From assembly GCF_028610705.1 (NCBI RefSeq), contig NZ_JAQQWT010000019.1:1-60385 (forward strand): a stretch of DNA of 60,385 nucleotides, given 5' to 3'. Below are positions 49,084 to 60,282 of this stretch, piece by piece; positions within the stretch are counted from its first letter, which is position 1; each line of letters opens with the position of its first letter. Under the pieces are notes generated by a model, which saw only the letters and a list, made by a program, of their open reading frames with translations, was not told where the DNA came from and did no database searches. This stretch comes from Halalkalibacter alkalisediminis. Lineage in GTDB: Bacteria > Bacillota > Bacilli > Bacillales > Bacillaceae_D. The translations under genes and the position numbers were made by a program.

Positions 49084-49860
49084 ATGATAATGGTAGTGGA
49101 TGTAGGGAATTCCAACATCGTCTTAGGTGTATATGAAGGAAAAGAGTTAAAATATCACTGGAGAATGTCTACAAGTAGACAAAAGACGGAAGATGAATGG
49201 GCAATGTCTATTAAAGGTTTATTTGCTCATGAACATTTAACTTTTGATGCAATTGAAGGAATCATTATTTCCTCTGTTGTTCCACCTATCATGTTTGCGC
49301 TTGAGCAAATGTGTAAAAGATACTTTAACATTAAGCCGATGGTCATTGGTCCTGGTATAAAGACAGGGCTCAATGTGAAATATGATAATCCACGGGAAGT
49401 AGGAGCCGACCGGATTGTGAATGCAGTAGCTGCGATTCAACTCTACGGTGCACCTCTTATTATCGTAGATTTTGGAACGGCGACAACGTACTGTTACGTA
49501 AACGAGAACAGACAATATATGGGTGGAGCGATTGCCCCAGGAATCTCTATTTCTACAGAGGCTTTATATACAAGGGCATCTAAACTTCCTAGAATTGAAA
49601 TTGCTAAGCCAAAGAATGTGCTAGGGAGCAACACGGTTCATGCGATGCAAGCGGGTATCTATTATGGGTATGTTGGGCAAGTTGATGGGATCGTAAAACG
49701 TATGAAAACCTTATCCGAAAAAAAACCTACTGTTATCGCAACAGGTGGACTTGCTACATTAATTGCCTCTGAATCAGAAACGATTGATGTCATTGAGCCA
49801 TTTTTAACGTTAAAAGGTTTACAAATGATTTATGAAAAAAATTCGTTAGGACGTGAGTAA
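49084..49860 (+). CDS. coaX: Type III pantothenate kinase
   Basis: CoaX starts coenzyme A synthesis by phosphorylating pantothenate. The product (258 residues) has the ASKHA phosphate motif [14 protein letters not shown] at the start, [12 protein letters not shown] near residue 103 and the adenosine-binding VDFGTATTY near residue 127. ATG 49084 follows GGGGGGA; an in-frame TTG at 49069 lacks a site. It is separated from hslO by three bases. Confidence 0.95.
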   Translation: MIMVVDVGNSNIVLGVYEGKELKYHWRMSTSRQKTEDEWAMSIKGLFAHEHLTFDAIEGIIISSVVPPIMFALEQMCKRYFNIKPMVIGPGIKTGLNVKYDNPREVGADRIVNAVAAIQLYGAPLIIVDFGTATTYCYVNENRQYMGGAIAPGISISTEALYTRASKLPRIEIAKPKNVLGSNTVHAMQAGIYYGYVGQVDGIVKRMKTLSEKKPTVIATGGLATLIASESETIDVIEPFLTLKGLQMIYEKNSLGRE

Positions 49861-49863
49861 ACA

Positions 49864-50742
49864 ATGGAAGATTATTTAGTGAAAGCAACGGCATTTGAGG
49901 GTAAGGTTAGAGCCTATTCTCTAGTAGCAACGAATATGGTTAATGAGGCAGTCAAACGTCAAGGTACTTGGCCAACGGCTTCAGCAGCCTTAGGACGTGC
50001 CATGATGGCTGGTACGATGATGGCCATGATGTTAAAAGGAGATTCGAAATTAACTGTCAAGATCGAAGGACAAGGCCCAATAGGAGCTATTATTGTAGAT
50101 GCCAATACGAAAGGGGAAACAAGAGGCTATGTAAGTAACCCTCAAGTTCATTTTGATTTAAATAGCCAAGGGAAATTAGATGTAGCCCGTGCGGTTGGAA
50201 CAAGTGGCTATTTGTCGGTTGTAAAGGATCTAGGCATGAAAGAGAATTTCACAGGAAGTGTACCACTCGTTTCAGGAGAGTTAGGAGAAGACTTCACTTA
50301 TTACTTTGCTTCGTCTGAACAAACGCCATCGTCCGTCGGAGTCGGAGTCTTGGTCAACCCAGATAACTCCATTTTAGCAGCGGGAGGATTTATTATTCAA
50401 TTAATGCCTGGTGCAGATGATGCGGTTATTGACGAAATTGAAAAACGTCTTTCAACGATTCCTCCTATTTCTAAGTTGGTTGAAGCGGGAATGCCGCCAG
50501 AAGAAATGCTTCAAGCCTTACTTGGCGATGATAATGTGAAATTCTTAGATAAGCTTCCGGTCAATTTCTCTTGCAGATGTTCAAAAGAGAGAATTGAAAA
50601 TGCGATTATCAGCTTAGGGAAGAAAGAAATTCAGGCGATGATTGACGAAGATGGAGGGGCGGAGACGACTTGCTCTTTCTGTAATGAACAATATAATTTA
50701 ACGGCAAAAGAGTTAGAAGGTTTACTTGAACAAGGAAAATAA
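49864..50742 (+). CDS. hslO: Redox-regulated chaperone Hsp33
   Basis: Hsp33 binds unfolding proteins when oxidised. The product (292 residues) ends with the zinc redox switch, CxC ([10 protein letters not shown]) and CxxC (CSFC) about 29 residues apart. The N-terminal domain has [16 protein letters not shown] and the GYVSNP motif. It is in an operon with coaX. Confidence 0.95.
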   Translation: MEDYLVKATAFEGKVRAYSLVATNMVNEAVKRQGTWPTASAALGRAMMAGTMMAMMLKGDSKLTVKIEGQGPIGAIIVDANTKGETRGYVSNPQVHFDLNSQGKLDVARAVGTSGYLSVVKDLGMKENFTGSVPLVSGELGEDFTYYFASSEQTPSSVGVGVLVNPDNSILAAGGFIIQLMPGADDAVIDEIEKRLSTIPPISKLVEAGMPPEEMLQALLGDDNVKFLDKLPVNFSCRCSKERIENAIISLGKKEIQAMIDEDGGAETTCSFCNEQYNLTAKELEGLLEQGK

Positions 50743-50771
50743 TTTTGGGCAAAAGATTTGAATCCAACTAA

Positions 50772-50845
50772 TTGACTTATCTGAAAACGTCTGATACTAT
50801 AAATTTAATAAAACCAATAAACTTACTAGGGATTGAGGGGGCGTT
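50772..50845 (+). promoter_or_regulatory. cysK promoter and possible CymR site
   Basis: TTGACT and TACTAT (50795-50800) are 17 bases apart. Downstream, TAAAACCAATAAAC...AGGGATT has the spacing and word types of a CymR operator as I remember it. B. subtilis cysK is CymR-controlled. The operator call is weak. Confidence 0.5.
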
Positions 50846-50848
50846 TTT

Positions 50849-51772
50849 GTGAGAGTTGTAAATTCAATTACAGAGCTTATCGGACAAACACCATTAGTAA
50901 AATTAAACCGTCTTGTAACAGAGAAACATGCGGATGTCTATTTAAAATTAGAATTTATGAATCCAGGTAGCAGTGTAAAAGATCGTATCGGTCTAGCGAT
51001 GATCGAAGCCGCTGAAAAAGCTGGAAAATTAAAGCCGGGAGTAACAATCGTTGAACCTACAAGTGGTAACACAGGTATTGGTCTAGCAATGGTTGCAGCT
51101 GCAAAAGGCTATAAAGCTAAATTAGTGATGCCAGAAACAATGAGTATGGAACGCCGTAACCTTTTACGCGCTTACGGAGCAGAGTTAGTATTAACGCCAG
51201 GCCCAGAAGGAATGGGTGGAGCGATTCGTAAAGCGACAGAGCTTGCAAAAGAAGATGGCTACTTCATGCCACAACAATTCGAGAACGAAGCGAATCCAGA
51301 AATTCACCGTCTAACAACAGGTAAAGAGCTTCTTGAGCAAGTTGATGGTCAAATTGATGGTTTCGTATCTGGTATCGGTACAGGTGGAACGATTACCGGT
51401 GCTGGTGGTCTTTTAAAAGAGCACTTCCCTAATCTTCACATTGCTGCAGTTGAGCCAAAGGATTCACCAGTTCTTTCAGGTGGAAATCCAGGTCCTCATA
51501 AAATTCAAGGGATTGGTGCAGGTTTCGTACCAAGCATCTTAAACACAGAAATTTATGATGAGGTTATTCAAGTAGCTAACGAAGAGGCATTTGAATATGC
51601 ACGTCGTGCTGCAAAAGAAGAAGGAATTTTAGGTGGTATTTCTTCAGGTGCTGCGATTTCAGCTGCACTTACGCTTGCTGAAAAGCTTGGACCAGGTAAA
51701 AAAGTGGTAGCGATCATTCCATCAAACGGTGAGCGTTACTTAAGTACACCACTCTATCAGTTCGAAGATTAA
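50849..51772 (+). CDS. cysK: Cysteine synthase (O-acetylserine thiol-lyase)
   Basis: It makes cysteine from O-acetylserine and sulfide with PLP. The PLP lysine is K44 in [22 protein letters not shown] and [13 protein letters not shown] bind substrate and phosphate. The product has 307 residues and a GTG start after GAGGGGG. It is monocistronic, with its own promoter and terminator. Confidence 0.97.
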   Translation: MRVVNSITELIGQTPLVKLNRLVTEKHADVYLKLEFMNPGSSVKDRIGLAMIEAAEKAGKLKPGVTIVEPTSGNTGIGLAMVAAAKGYKAKLVMPETMSMERRNLLRAYGAELVLTPGPEGMGGAIRKATELAKEDGYFMPQQFENEANPEIHRLTTGKELLEQVDGQIDGFVSGIGTGGTITGAGGLLKEHFPNLHIAAVEPKDSPVLSGGNPGPHKIQGIGAGFVPSILNTEIYDEVIQVANEEAFEYARRAAKEEGILGGISSGAAISAALTLAEKLGPGKKVVAIIPSNGERYLSTPLYQFED

Positions 51773-51795
51773 TCTTTATAATATTGATAAATGAT

Positions 51796-51836
51796 AGAAG
51801 ATAACTCAAAACGATTCTGAGTTATCTTCTTTTTGT
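51796..51836 (+). terminator. Terminator after cysK
   Basis: AGAAGATAACTC pairs perfectly with GAGTTATCTTCT and is followed by TTTTT. Confidence 0.92.
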
Positions 51837-51899
51837 ATGGTTTTAAACGCAACGGGAAAGATAATAGGTGATTAGAAGATGAAAGGAGCATGCTTGCTA

Positions 51900-52556
51900 G
51901 TGAGTGAAATTGTAACCATTTTACTTCGAACGGTCGTTGTGTTTATCATCATTCTAATGTTTTTTAGATTTATGGGAAAAAAAGAGCTAGGTGAATTAAG
52001 TTTACTAGATATTATCGTTTCTTTAATGATTGCAGAGTTAGCGGTGATTGCAATTGAAGATCCTAATGTGTCGATGGCGCGAGGACTTGCGCCGATATTT
52101 TTATTGATTTTCATTCAAGTTACTCTAACTTACATCAGTTTGAAAAATCAAAAGTTTCGAGACTTGATTGAAGGTAGACCTATTATGATTATTGAAGATG
52201 GAAAAATGAATCAGGTAAATATGAGGAAGCAGCGATATAACATAGATGACGTTCTGTTTCAGTTGCGAGAAAAAGGAATTTCTGATATTCGAGAAGTGGA
52301 CTATGCCATGCTAGAGAGATCAGGTAATTTATCTATTTTTAAAAGGGATAAAACGACCTCATTATTTACATTGCCTCTTATACAAGATGGAGAAATTCAA
52401 GATGAGCATCTGATCGTCGTCAAGAAATCAAAAGAATGGCTATTAAGTGAGTTAAGCAAGATGGGATATGATCACATTAAGGATATATTTTATTGTAGTT
52501 ATATGGAAGGACAATTTTTCATTGAAGAAAGAGACAATAAGCAAACAAAAGCGTAA
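51900..52556 (+). CDS. YetF/DUF421 family membrane protein
   Basis: The product (about 218 residues) has three membrane helices in the first 85 residues (VTILLRTVVVFIIILMFFRF, LSLLDIIVSLMIAELAVIAI and LAPIFLLIFIQVTLTYISL). The cytoplasmic DUF421 domain follows, with GRPIMIIEDGKMNQ and DVLFQLREKGISDIREVDYAMLE. Relatives in B. subtilis are linked to spore germination and membrane roles, but the function is unsettled. The start is uncertain: AAAGGAG at 51882-51888 could serve TTG 51894 or GTG 51900; ATG 51879 lies before it. It is an insertion between cysK and pabB relative to B. subtilis. Confidence 0.85.
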   Translation: MSEIVTILLRTVVVFIIILMFFRFMGKKELGELSLLDIIVSLMIAELAVIAIEDPNVSMARGLAPIFLLIFIQVTLTYISLKNQKFRDLIEGRPIMIIEDGKMNQVNMRKQRYNIDDVLFQLREKGISDIREVDYAMLERSGNLSIFKRDKTTSLFTLPLIQDGEIQDEHLIVVKKSKEWLLSELSKMGYDHIKDIFYCSYMEGQFFIEERDNKQTKA

Positions 52557-52597
52557 ACATTGATTATACCATCTAACCAATAGTAAAGCGATCACTG

Positions 52598-52627
52598 TTG
52601 TTTTTATCTTCAGTTCTCATGTAAAAT
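52598..52627 (+). promoter_or_regulatory. Candidate promoter of the folate operon
   Basis: TTGTTT and TAAAAT are 18 bases apart, shortly before pabB. Moderate match to sigma-A. Confidence 0.5.
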
Positions 52628-52638
52628 AGACAAAAAGA

Positions 52639-54108
52639 ATGGAAACGGAAGTGAGCGCGTTGCAACATAAGAATGAACCAGAATCAAAGCGGATAAATGT
52701 AGTTAAGTCGTTTCCACTAGATGAAAAGGTTTGGTTTTCCCGATATGTCACGTTAGCTGCTGACAAGAAGCAACACGTACTTTTAGAAAGTGGCAGAGGT
52801 GGTCGTTATAGCATGATCGGACTACAACCATTTGCAATCGTTTCAGGAAAGGCTGATCAGTTGAGAGTCGAGTTGGAAGGAGATGTTAAGATTAAAAAAG
52901 GACCCTTGCTTGAAAGTTTAAAAGAAACTCTTGCTCCTTACTACCAACCAACGATCAAAGACTTACCTCCATTCCAAGGGGGGGCTATTGGTTATTTCTC
53001 ATATGATATTGTCCGAGAAATTGAAAACCTACCGAATCAAGCCTCAGACGATCTGGATCTCCCAGAGCTTTATTTTATGCTTTTTAATGACGTTTTCGTG
53101 TATGATCATTTGAAAAAAGAATTATGGGTCATCAGTCATGGAGAGCAAGGTGAACAGGAAGCCCTTGAAAAGAGGGTCGCTCATTACGTAGATGAATGGG
53201 AAAGAACCGATCTTCCCCTTCCTGTACAAAAAACACTTTCTGAAAAGACGGATAAGAAAACAGCTTCGTTATCGGAAGACGCTTTTTGTGAGGCAGCCGA
53301 AAAGATTAAAACCTATATTGCTGCTGGAGATGTGTTTCAAGTGAACTTGTCTGTCAGACAATCGCGGGAGTTAACGACAGACCCTCTTCATGTTTATGAG
53401 GTATTAAGAGAGTTAAATCCTTCTCCTTATATGAGTTATTTTCATACACCGGATTTCCAATTTGTTAGTGCTTCTCCGGAATTACTCGTTAAGAAAAATG
53501 GTGAAGAGTTAAGTACTAGACCGATTGCTGGAACACGTTCACGAGGAAAGAATGATAAAGAAGATCAAGAACTGGCTGATACGCTCATCAATAACGAAAA
53601 AGAACGCGCAGAACATGTAATGCTTGTTGACTTAGAGCGAAATGACCTAGGGAGGGTCTCGGAGTATGGGAGTGTAGAAGTAGATGAATTAATGGTCATT
53701 GAAAAATACTCTCACGTGATGCATATCGTTTCAAATGTTAAAGGGACGTTAGCTGAGAAAAATGACCTTTATGATGTCATTCGTGCAACCTTTCCTGGAG
53801 GAACGATAACTGGGGCACCGAAAGTAAGAACGATGGAAATCATAGAAGAGCTTGAACCCGTTAGAAGAGGGATTTATACTGGATCTATAGGATGGATTGG
53901 CTTTGATAAAAACATGGAGTTAAATATTGCCATTCGAACAATGGTCTGTAAGGGTGGTCAAGCACATGTACAGGCCGGAGCGGGGATTGTGATTGATTCC
54001 ATTCCATCTAATGAATACAAGGAATCATTGAAAAAAGCAAAAGCGCTTTGGCGTGCATTAGAGCAAAGTGAAGTAGAGATGAGAAAAAGAACAGTTAGCA
54101 TGAGCTGA
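52639..54108 (+). CDS. pabB: Aminodeoxychorismate synthase component I
   Basis: PabB adds ammonia to chorismate to give 4-amino-4-deoxychorismate for folate. The 489-residue protein has an N-terminal chorismate-synthase-like domain and the C-terminal catalytic domain with [32 protein letters not shown] and [10 protein letters not shown]. The ATG at 52639 lacks a clear binding site; a TTG at 52660 follows GGAAGTGAG and is an alternative start. It leads the pab-fol operon. Confidence 0.94.
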   Translation: METEVSALQHKNEPESKRINVVKSFPLDEKVWFSRYVTLAADKKQHVLLESGRGGRYSMIGLQPFAIVSGKADQLRVELEGDVKIKKGPLLESLKETLAPYYQPTIKDLPPFQGGAIGYFSYDIVREIENLPNQASDDLDLPELYFMLFNDVFVYDHLKKELWVISHGEQGEQEALEKRVAHYVDEWERTDLPLPVQKTLSEKTDKKTASLSEDAFCEAAEKIKTYIAAGDVFQVNLSVRQSRELTTDPLHVYEVLRELNPSPYMSYFHTPDFQFVSASPELLVKKNGEELSTRPIAGTRSRGKNDKEDQELADTLINNEKERAEHVMLVDLERNDLGRVSEYGSVEVDELMVIEKYSHVMHIVSNVKGTLAEKNDLYDVIRATFPGGTITGAPKVRTMEIIEELEPVRRGIYTGSIGWIGFDKNMELNIAIRTMVCKGGQAHVQAGAGIVIDSIPSNEYKESLKKAKALWRALEQSEVEMRKRTVSMS

Positions 54109-54121
54109 GGAGGAGAATGAA

Positions 54122-54718
54122 ATGATTTTAATGATTGATAACTATGATTCATTTACGTACAATCTCGTTCAATATTTAGGAGAAATGGGACAAGAACTAG
54201 TGGTTCGTCGTAATGACCAAATTACGATTGAAGAGATTGAACAGATGAAACCTGATTTTCTGATGATTTCCCCAGGACCTTGTAGTCCGAATGAAGCAGG
54301 AATTAGTTTAAAGGCAATTGAATATTTTGCTGGGAAACTACCGATTTTTGGTGTGTGCTTAGGGCATCAATCCATAGCGCAAGTTTTTGGTGGTGATGTG
54401 ATTCGTGCTGATCGACTCATGCACGGAAAAACATCTGAGATCACACATAACGGTGAATCGATTTTTGCAGGATTAACCTCGCCATTAACGGCCACTAGAT
54501 ATCATTCTTTAATTGTTAAAAAAGAAACATTACCCGACTGTCTTGAGATCACGGCGGAAACAGACGAAGGGGAAATTATGGCATTGCGACATCGTGAGCT
54601 TCCAATTGAAGGGGTTCAATTCCACCCAGAATCGATTATGACTTCAGATGGCAAGCAATTGTTGCGCAATTTTATTGATAAATACGGCAAGGAGAAATCA
54701 ACGTGTTCGTCTATGTAA
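54122..54718 (+). CDS. pabA: Glutamine amidotransferase PabA/TrpG
   Basis: This class I glutaminase supplies ammonia to PabB, and in Bacillus also to anthranilate synthase (amphibolic TrpG). The product (198 residues) has [18 protein letters not shown] at the start, the catalytic Cys in [14 protein letters not shown] and the His-Glu pair in [16 protein letters not shown] precedes the ATG. It overlaps pabC by 16 bases. Confidence 0.96.
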   Translation: MILMIDNYDSFTYNLVQYLGEMGQELVVRRNDQITIEEIEQMKPDFLMISPGPCSPNEAGISLKAIEYFAGKLPIFGVCLGHQSIAQVFGGDVIRADRLMHGKTSEITHNGESIFAGLTSPLTATRYHSLIVKKETLPDCLEITAETDEGEIMALRHRELPIEGVQFHPESIMTSDGKQLLRNFIDKYGKEKSTCSSM

Positions 54719-55563
54719 ATGGTGCAATTGTACCGAAAGAAGAGGCACTAGTGTCTGCTTTTGATCATGGTTATTTATATGGTTTAGGGCTTTTTGAGAC
54801 ATTTCGTGTTGAAAATGGTCATCCCTTTTTGTTGGATGACCATTTTCAGCGTTTACAAGAAGGTCTCGAAACGTTAGGGATTGCTTGGTCGATGTCTAAA
54901 TCTGAAGTCGTCAAGATTCTTAAAGAGCTTTTAGCAGCCAATCAATTGGATAGTGCCTATGTGAGATGGAATGTAGCTGCTGGAGCGGAGGAACTTGGCC
55001 TTTACACGGGGGAATATAGGGAACCAACTGTCATTGTTTATATGAAGCCACTCCCCGCTGGAAGTGCAGAAAAAGAAGCGAGCATCCTTTCGCTAAGGCG
55101 AAATACGCCAGAAGGTTCTTATCGATTAAAATCACATCATTATTTAAATAATGTGTTGGCGAAGCGAGAATTAGGCGATGCTATAAAAAGTGAGGGAATC
55201 TTTCTAACGGAAGAGGGATTTGTGGCAGAAGGCATTGTTTCGAATGTATTCTGGGTGAAAAACGGGATGGTTTATACACCGTCTATAGATACAGGCATCT
55301 TGGATGGAATAACAAGAAGGTTTGTTTTAGCTTTATTAGACAAAAAGTCGATTCCCTATGAAGTCGGCTTCTATCAGGAGAGCGAGCTTCTTGATGCTGA
55401 TGAAGCTTTTATTACGAATTCTATTCAAGAAATTGTTCCGCTTTGTTCAATTAACGGCATAACGTTAAAAGGAGAGCGGTCCATCACGGGTGGACTCATG
55501 CGTGAGTTTGATCGATATCGAGATCAATTGTGGAGTCGATCGGAGATTTTTGGAGGTAGGTAA
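54703..55563 (+). CDS. pabC: Aminodeoxychorismate lyase
   Basis: PabC is a fold-type IV PLP enzyme that releases pyruvate to make 4-aminobenzoate. Motifs are [14 protein letters not shown] near the start, the PLP lysine in [11 protein letters not shown] near residue 146, and [17 protein letters not shown] and [10 protein letters not shown]. The product has 286 residues. GTG 54703 is eight bases after AAGGAG, inside the pabA end. Confidence 0.94.
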   Translation: MFVYVNGAIVPKEEALVSAFDHGYLYGLGLFETFRVENGHPFLLDDHFQRLQEGLETLGIAWSMSKSEVVKILKELLAANQLDSAYVRWNVAAGAEELGLYTGEYREPTVIVYMKPLPAGSAEKEASILSLRRNTPEGSYRLKSHHYLNNVLAKRELGDAIKSEGIFLTEEGFVAEGIVSNVFWVKNGMVYTPSIDTGILDGITRRFVLALLDKKSIPYEVGFYQESELLDADEAFITNSIQEIVPLCSINGITLKGERSITGGLMREFDRYRDQLWSRSEIFGGR

Positions 55564-55566
55564 GTA

Positions 55567-56397
55567 ATGAGTGAACAACGAACAAGAAATGAACAATTAT
55601 TTCAAAAGTTGCAAGAGAAAACCTTAATAATGGGTATTTTAAATATCACTCCAGACTCATTTTCAGACGGAGGGAAGTTTGACGAAATAGACATTGCGAT
55701 TGCTAGAGCAAAGCAGTTGGTAGAAGATGGCGCCGATATCATTGATGTTGGTGGTGAATCAACACGCCCTGGGGCAACACAAGTGGATGCTTTTGAGGAA
55801 ATTCGTCGAGTGGTTCCTGTTATTAAAGCACTAGCGGCTGAACTAACGGTACCGATCTCCATTGATACATATAAAGCAGAAGTAGCGAAACAAGCATTAG
55901 AAGCGGGTGCAAGTATTTTAAACGACGTATGGGGAGCGAAGTGGGACCCGGAGATGGCAAAAGTAGCTGCTTTGTTTCAGGTTCCTATTATTCTTACTCA
56001 TAATCGTAGAGAACAAGAATATAGCGATTTAATCAATGATGTAATCGCAGACCTTCAAGAAAGTGTGTCTATTTGCATGGATGCCGGAGTAGCTAAAGAA
56101 GATATTTTGTTAGATCCAGGTATTGGTTTTGCCAAAACGTATGAAGAGAATATGGAAGTGATGAGGCACCTTGATCAAATTGTTGATATGGGATACCCTG
56201 TTCTTCTTGGAACGTCGCGGAAATCCGTTGTTGCAAAAACGCTCAATCTCCCTGTTGATGAACGTATGGAAGGGACAGGGGCAACAGTTTGTTATGGGAT
56301 CATGAAGGGGTGTCAATTGATGAGGGTCCATGATGTGAAGGAAATCTCTCGGATGGTCAAAATGATAGATGCCTTAGAGAGAAAGGAGATTCAATAA
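55567..56397 (+). CDS. folP: Dihydropteroate synthase
   Basis: FolP (Sul) joins pterin pyrophosphate and 4-aminobenzoate; it is the sulfonamide target. Motifs are MGILNITPDSFSDGG, DVGGESTRPGA, ISIDTYKAEVA, DPGIGFAKT and GTSRKSVV. The product has 276 residues. GGAGG lies just before the ATG, three bases after pabC. The next gene starts immediately after its stop. Confidence 0.97.
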   Translation: MSEQRTRNEQLFQKLQEKTLIMGILNITPDSFSDGGKFDEIDIAIARAKQLVEDGADIIDVGGESTRPGATQVDAFEEIRRVVPVIKALAAELTVPISIDTYKAEVAKQALEAGASILNDVWGAKWDPEMAKVAALFQVPIILTHNRREQEYSDLINDVIADLQESVSICMDAGVAKEDILLDPGIGFAKTYEENMEVMRHLDQIVDMGYPVLLGTSRKSVVAKTLNLPVDERMEGTGATVCYGIMKGCQLMRVHDVKEISRMVKMIDALERKEIQ

Positions 56398-56760
56398 ATG
56401 GATAAAATTTATATGAATCAGTTAGCGTTTTATGGCTATCACGGTGTCTTTGACGAAGAAAAGAAGCTAGGGCAGCGGTTTATTGTTGATTTAGTGTTAC
56501 ATTTGGATTTGGCACAAGCCGGCCAAACCGATCATCTCGATGACACGATTAATTATGGGGAAGTCTATGAAAAAGTAAAACAGATTTTGGAGGGCCAACC
56601 TTGTAAGCTTGTTGAGTCCGTTGCAGAACGCGTTGCAGCAGATCTACTAAATACCTTTGACCTTTTACAAATGTGCACAGTGAAAATCATTAAACCAGAT
56701 CCACCTATACCTGGGCACTATCAATCGGTTGCAGTTGAAATAATGAGGGTGCGCAAATGA
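56398..56760 (+). CDS. folB: Dihydroneopterin aldolase
   Basis: FolB makes 6-hydroxymethyl-dihydropterin. The product (120 residues) has NQLAFYGYHGVFDEEKKLGQ with the catalytic Lys near the C-terminal KIIKPDPPIPGHYQSVAVEI. AAAGGAG precedes the ATG. Its stop overlaps folK in ATGA. Confidence 0.95.
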   Translation: MDKIYMNQLAFYGYHGVFDEEKKLGQRFIVDLVLHLDLAQAGQTDHLDDTINYGEVYEKVKQILEGQPCKLVESVAERVAADLLNTFDLLQMCTVKIIKPDPPIPGHYQSVAVEIMRVRK

Positions 56761-57251
56761 GTCATAATGTATATATTGCTTTAGGATCTAATATAGGCGA
56801 TAGGTATGAACACTTAATGAGTGCGATTGAGCTTCTGAAGGAGCAGCCCCGTATTCAGTTCTTAACTAGTTCGTCTATTTATGAAACAGAACCTGTTGGC
56901 TATGTCGATCAGCAGTCTTTTTTAAATATGGTCGTAGCTGTGACGACGACTCTCGGTCCAAGGGAATTATTGGCTGTAACTCAATCAATCGAAGAGCGGT
57001 GTGGCCGCACGAGGGATGTGAGGTGGGGTCCTCGAACAATAGATCTTGACATTTTGCTCTTTGACCAAGAGAATATGGTGATGGAGAACCTTTCAATTCC
57101 TCATCCGAGAATGTGGGAGCGGGCCTTTGTAATCGTCCCGTTAATGGAAGTGTATCCAGATCTTTATGCCACGCATCTCAAGCAATCGATTCAAGAAATA
57201 TATAAAGCATTACCAGATAAAGAAGGGGTACGAATATGGAGTCCAGAATGA
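56757..57251 (+). CDS. folK: HPPK, hydroxymethyldihydropterin pyrophosphokinase
   Basis: FolK activates the pterin for FolP. The product (164 residues) has YIALGSNIGDRYEHL, SSIYETEPVGYVDQ, RWGPRTIDLDILLF and IPHPRMWERAFVIVPL. It overlaps both folB (four bases) and yazB (16 bases). Confidence 0.96.
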   Translation: MSHNVYIALGSNIGDRYEHLMSAIELLKEQPRIQFLTSSSIYETEPVGYVDQQSFLNMVVAVTTTLGPRELLAVTQSIEERCGRTRDVRWGPRTIDLDILLFDQENMVMENLSIPHPRMWERAFVIVPLMEVYPDLYATHLKQSIQEIYKALPDKEGVRIWSPE

Positions 57252-57436
57252 ACGGAAGAAGAATTCGAGCCTACCGCAAACTCAAAGGATACACCCAAGA
57301 AGAATTTGCAAAAGAAATAGGAATGTCTGTGTCTGTGTTAGGGGAAGTAGAGAGAGGCAATCGTCTACCAAGTGAGCCTATTCTCGAACGAATGGCTTTG
57401 ATTTTAAATATAAGTAAGCAAGAATTGCATTCATAA
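57236..57436 (+). CDS. yazB: Small XRE-type helix-turn-helix protein YazB
   Basis: The 66-residue product is almost entirely one Cro/C1-type HTH domain: RIRAYRKLKGYTQEEFAKEIGMSVSVLGEVERG then PILERMALILNIS. Target and function are unknown. It starts within folK (ATG 57236; ATG 57248 is possible) and lies before dusB as in B. subtilis. Confidence 0.9.
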   Translation: MESRMNGRRIRAYRKLKGYTQEEFAKEIGMSVSVLGEVERGNRLPSEPILERMALILNISKQELHS

Positions 57437-57461
57437 GTTAAGGTGAGGTGAGGTGAGAGGT

Positions 57462-58463
57462 ATGTTGAAGATAGGTAATATTGAAATGAAGAACCAAGTC
57501 GTTTTAGCGCCAATGGCTGGAGTCTGTAATCCGGCTTTCCGTTTAATAGCGAAAGAGTTTGGTGCAGGACTCGTTTGTGCTGAAATGGTAAGCGATAAAG
57601 CGATTCTTCACAAAAATGAAAAATCATTAAGTATGCTTTATGTAGATGAACGTGAAAAGCCATTAAGCTTACAAATCTTTGGTGGTGAAAGAGAAACATT
57701 AGTAGAAGCTGCTAAATTCGTTGATAAAAATACGAACGCTGACATCATTGACATTAATATGGGGTGCCCAGTTCCGAAAATTACGAAATGCGATGCGGGA
57801 GCGAGATGGTTATTAGATCCTAATAAGATTTATGAGATGGTTGCAGCGACGGTGGACGCTGTTGATAAGCCTGTTACGGTTAAAATGCGTATTGGTTGGG
57901 ATTCGGATCATATTTTCGCAATTGAAAATGCACGTGCAGTTGAACGTGCAGGTGGTAGTGCGGTTGCTGTCCATGGTCGTACACGTGTGCAAATGTACGA
58001 GGGCAAAGCCAATTGGAATATTATTAAAGATGTGAAAGAAGCAGTAAACATTCCTGTCATTGGTAATGGCGATGTGACGACACCTCAAGAGGCACGTCGA
58101 ATGCTTGATGAGACGGGAGTAGACGGAGTAATGATTGGAAGAGCAGCACTTGGTAACCCATGGATGCTCTATCAAACGATTCAATACCTCCAACACGGGG
58201 TAACTCCGAGTGAGCCAACTCCTCGTGAAAAAATGGATGTGTGCATGCTTCATTTAGACCGATTAATTAATTTAAAAGGTGAAAATGTAGCTGTACGTGA
58301 GATGCGTAAGCATGCAGCATGGTATTTAAAAGGAATGCGTGGCAATGGACGTGTTCGTGATAAAATTAATCGTTTTGAAACAAGAGATGATGTTGCAAAA
58401 ACATTATATGATTTCATTGAAGAAGTAGAGGCGCGTGAGGTCGAAAAATCAAGCGCAGTTTGA
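57462..58463 (+). CDS. dusB: tRNA-dihydrouridine synthase DusB (YacF)
   Basis: This FMN enzyme reduces uridines in the tRNA D loop; recent work also links the Bacillus enzyme to rRNA. The product (333 residues) has VVLAPMAGVCNPAFR, the catalytic Cys in INMGCPVPKITKCDAG near residue 100, and HGRTRVQMYEGKANW. ATG 57462 has GAGGTGAGAGG upstream; a GTG at 57453 lies within that site. It is the last gene of the folate operon. Confidence 0.95.
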   Translation: MLKIGNIEMKNQVVLAPMAGVCNPAFRLIAKEFGAGLVCAEMVSDKAILHKNEKSLSMLYVDEREKPLSLQIFGGERETLVEAAKFVDKNTNADIIDINMGCPVPKITKCDAGARWLLDPNKIYEMVAATVDAVDKPVTVKMRIGWDSDHIFAIENARAVERAGGSAVAVHGRTRVQMYEGKANWNIIKDVKEAVNIPVIGNGDVTTPQEARRMLDETGVDGVMIGRAALGNPWMLYQTIQYLQHGVTPSEPTPREKMDVCMLHLDRLINLKGENVAVREMRKHAAWYLKGMRGNGRVRDKINRFETRDDVAKTLYDFIEEVEAREVEKSSAV

Positions 58464-58488
58464 CTTTTTTGATTGACTTCACTATAAT
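58460..58488 (+). promoter_or_regulatory. Consensus promoter between dusB and lysS
   Basis: TTGACT and TATAAT are exactly 17 bases apart. The -35 box overlaps the dusB stop codon. A full terminator begins only 19 bases after the -10 box. Confidence 0.75.
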
Positions 58489-58506
58489 GCGTGTGTGATT
58501 AATATG

Positions 58507-58535
58507 CTGCCAGTGTGTATCACTGGCAGTTTTTC
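58507..58535 (+). terminator. Terminator in the lysS leader
   Basis: CTGCCAGTG pairs perfectly with CACTGGCAG around a short loop, followed by TTTTTCT. It ends the folate operon and also faces the promoter just upstream. Confidence 0.9.
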
Positions 58536-58557
58536 TACATAGAAGAAACGTCTTTAG

Positions 58558-60096
<1,539 letters not shown>

Positions 60097-60109
60097 GAGA
60101 GTTAACGGC

Positions 60110-60143
60110 TGAGGCTAGTGAGATATCGCTAGCCTCATTTTTT
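60110..60143 (+). terminator. Terminator after lysS
   Basis: TGAGGCTAG pairs with CTAGCCTCA and is followed by seven Ts. Confidence 0.9.
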
Positions 60144-60169
60144 TCTTTTAACTTTTTTTATAAAAGTAC

Positions 60170-60282
60170 TTGCAATTGGTTTTTTATAATGGTATATTAT
60201 TTCTTGTCGCTAAGAACGACATTAACGTTTTGAAAAAAACAACAAAAAACATATTGACAAACCTAATAAGGTTTGATAAGAT
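60170..60282 (+). promoter_or_regulatory. Tandem rRNA operon promoters P1 and P2
   Basis: P1 is TTGCAA with a 17-base spacer to TATATT (60193-60198). P2 is TTGACA (60254) with a 17-base spacer to TAAGAT (60277-60282). Tandem promoters before a 16S leader are standard for Bacillus rrn operons. Confidence 0.82.

Noticed and set aside
48897-49136. A 79-codon open frame upstream of and overlapping coaX
   Set aside because: It has a TTG start without a binding site, odd composition and overlaps the real coaX start; the structured leader explains the region better.
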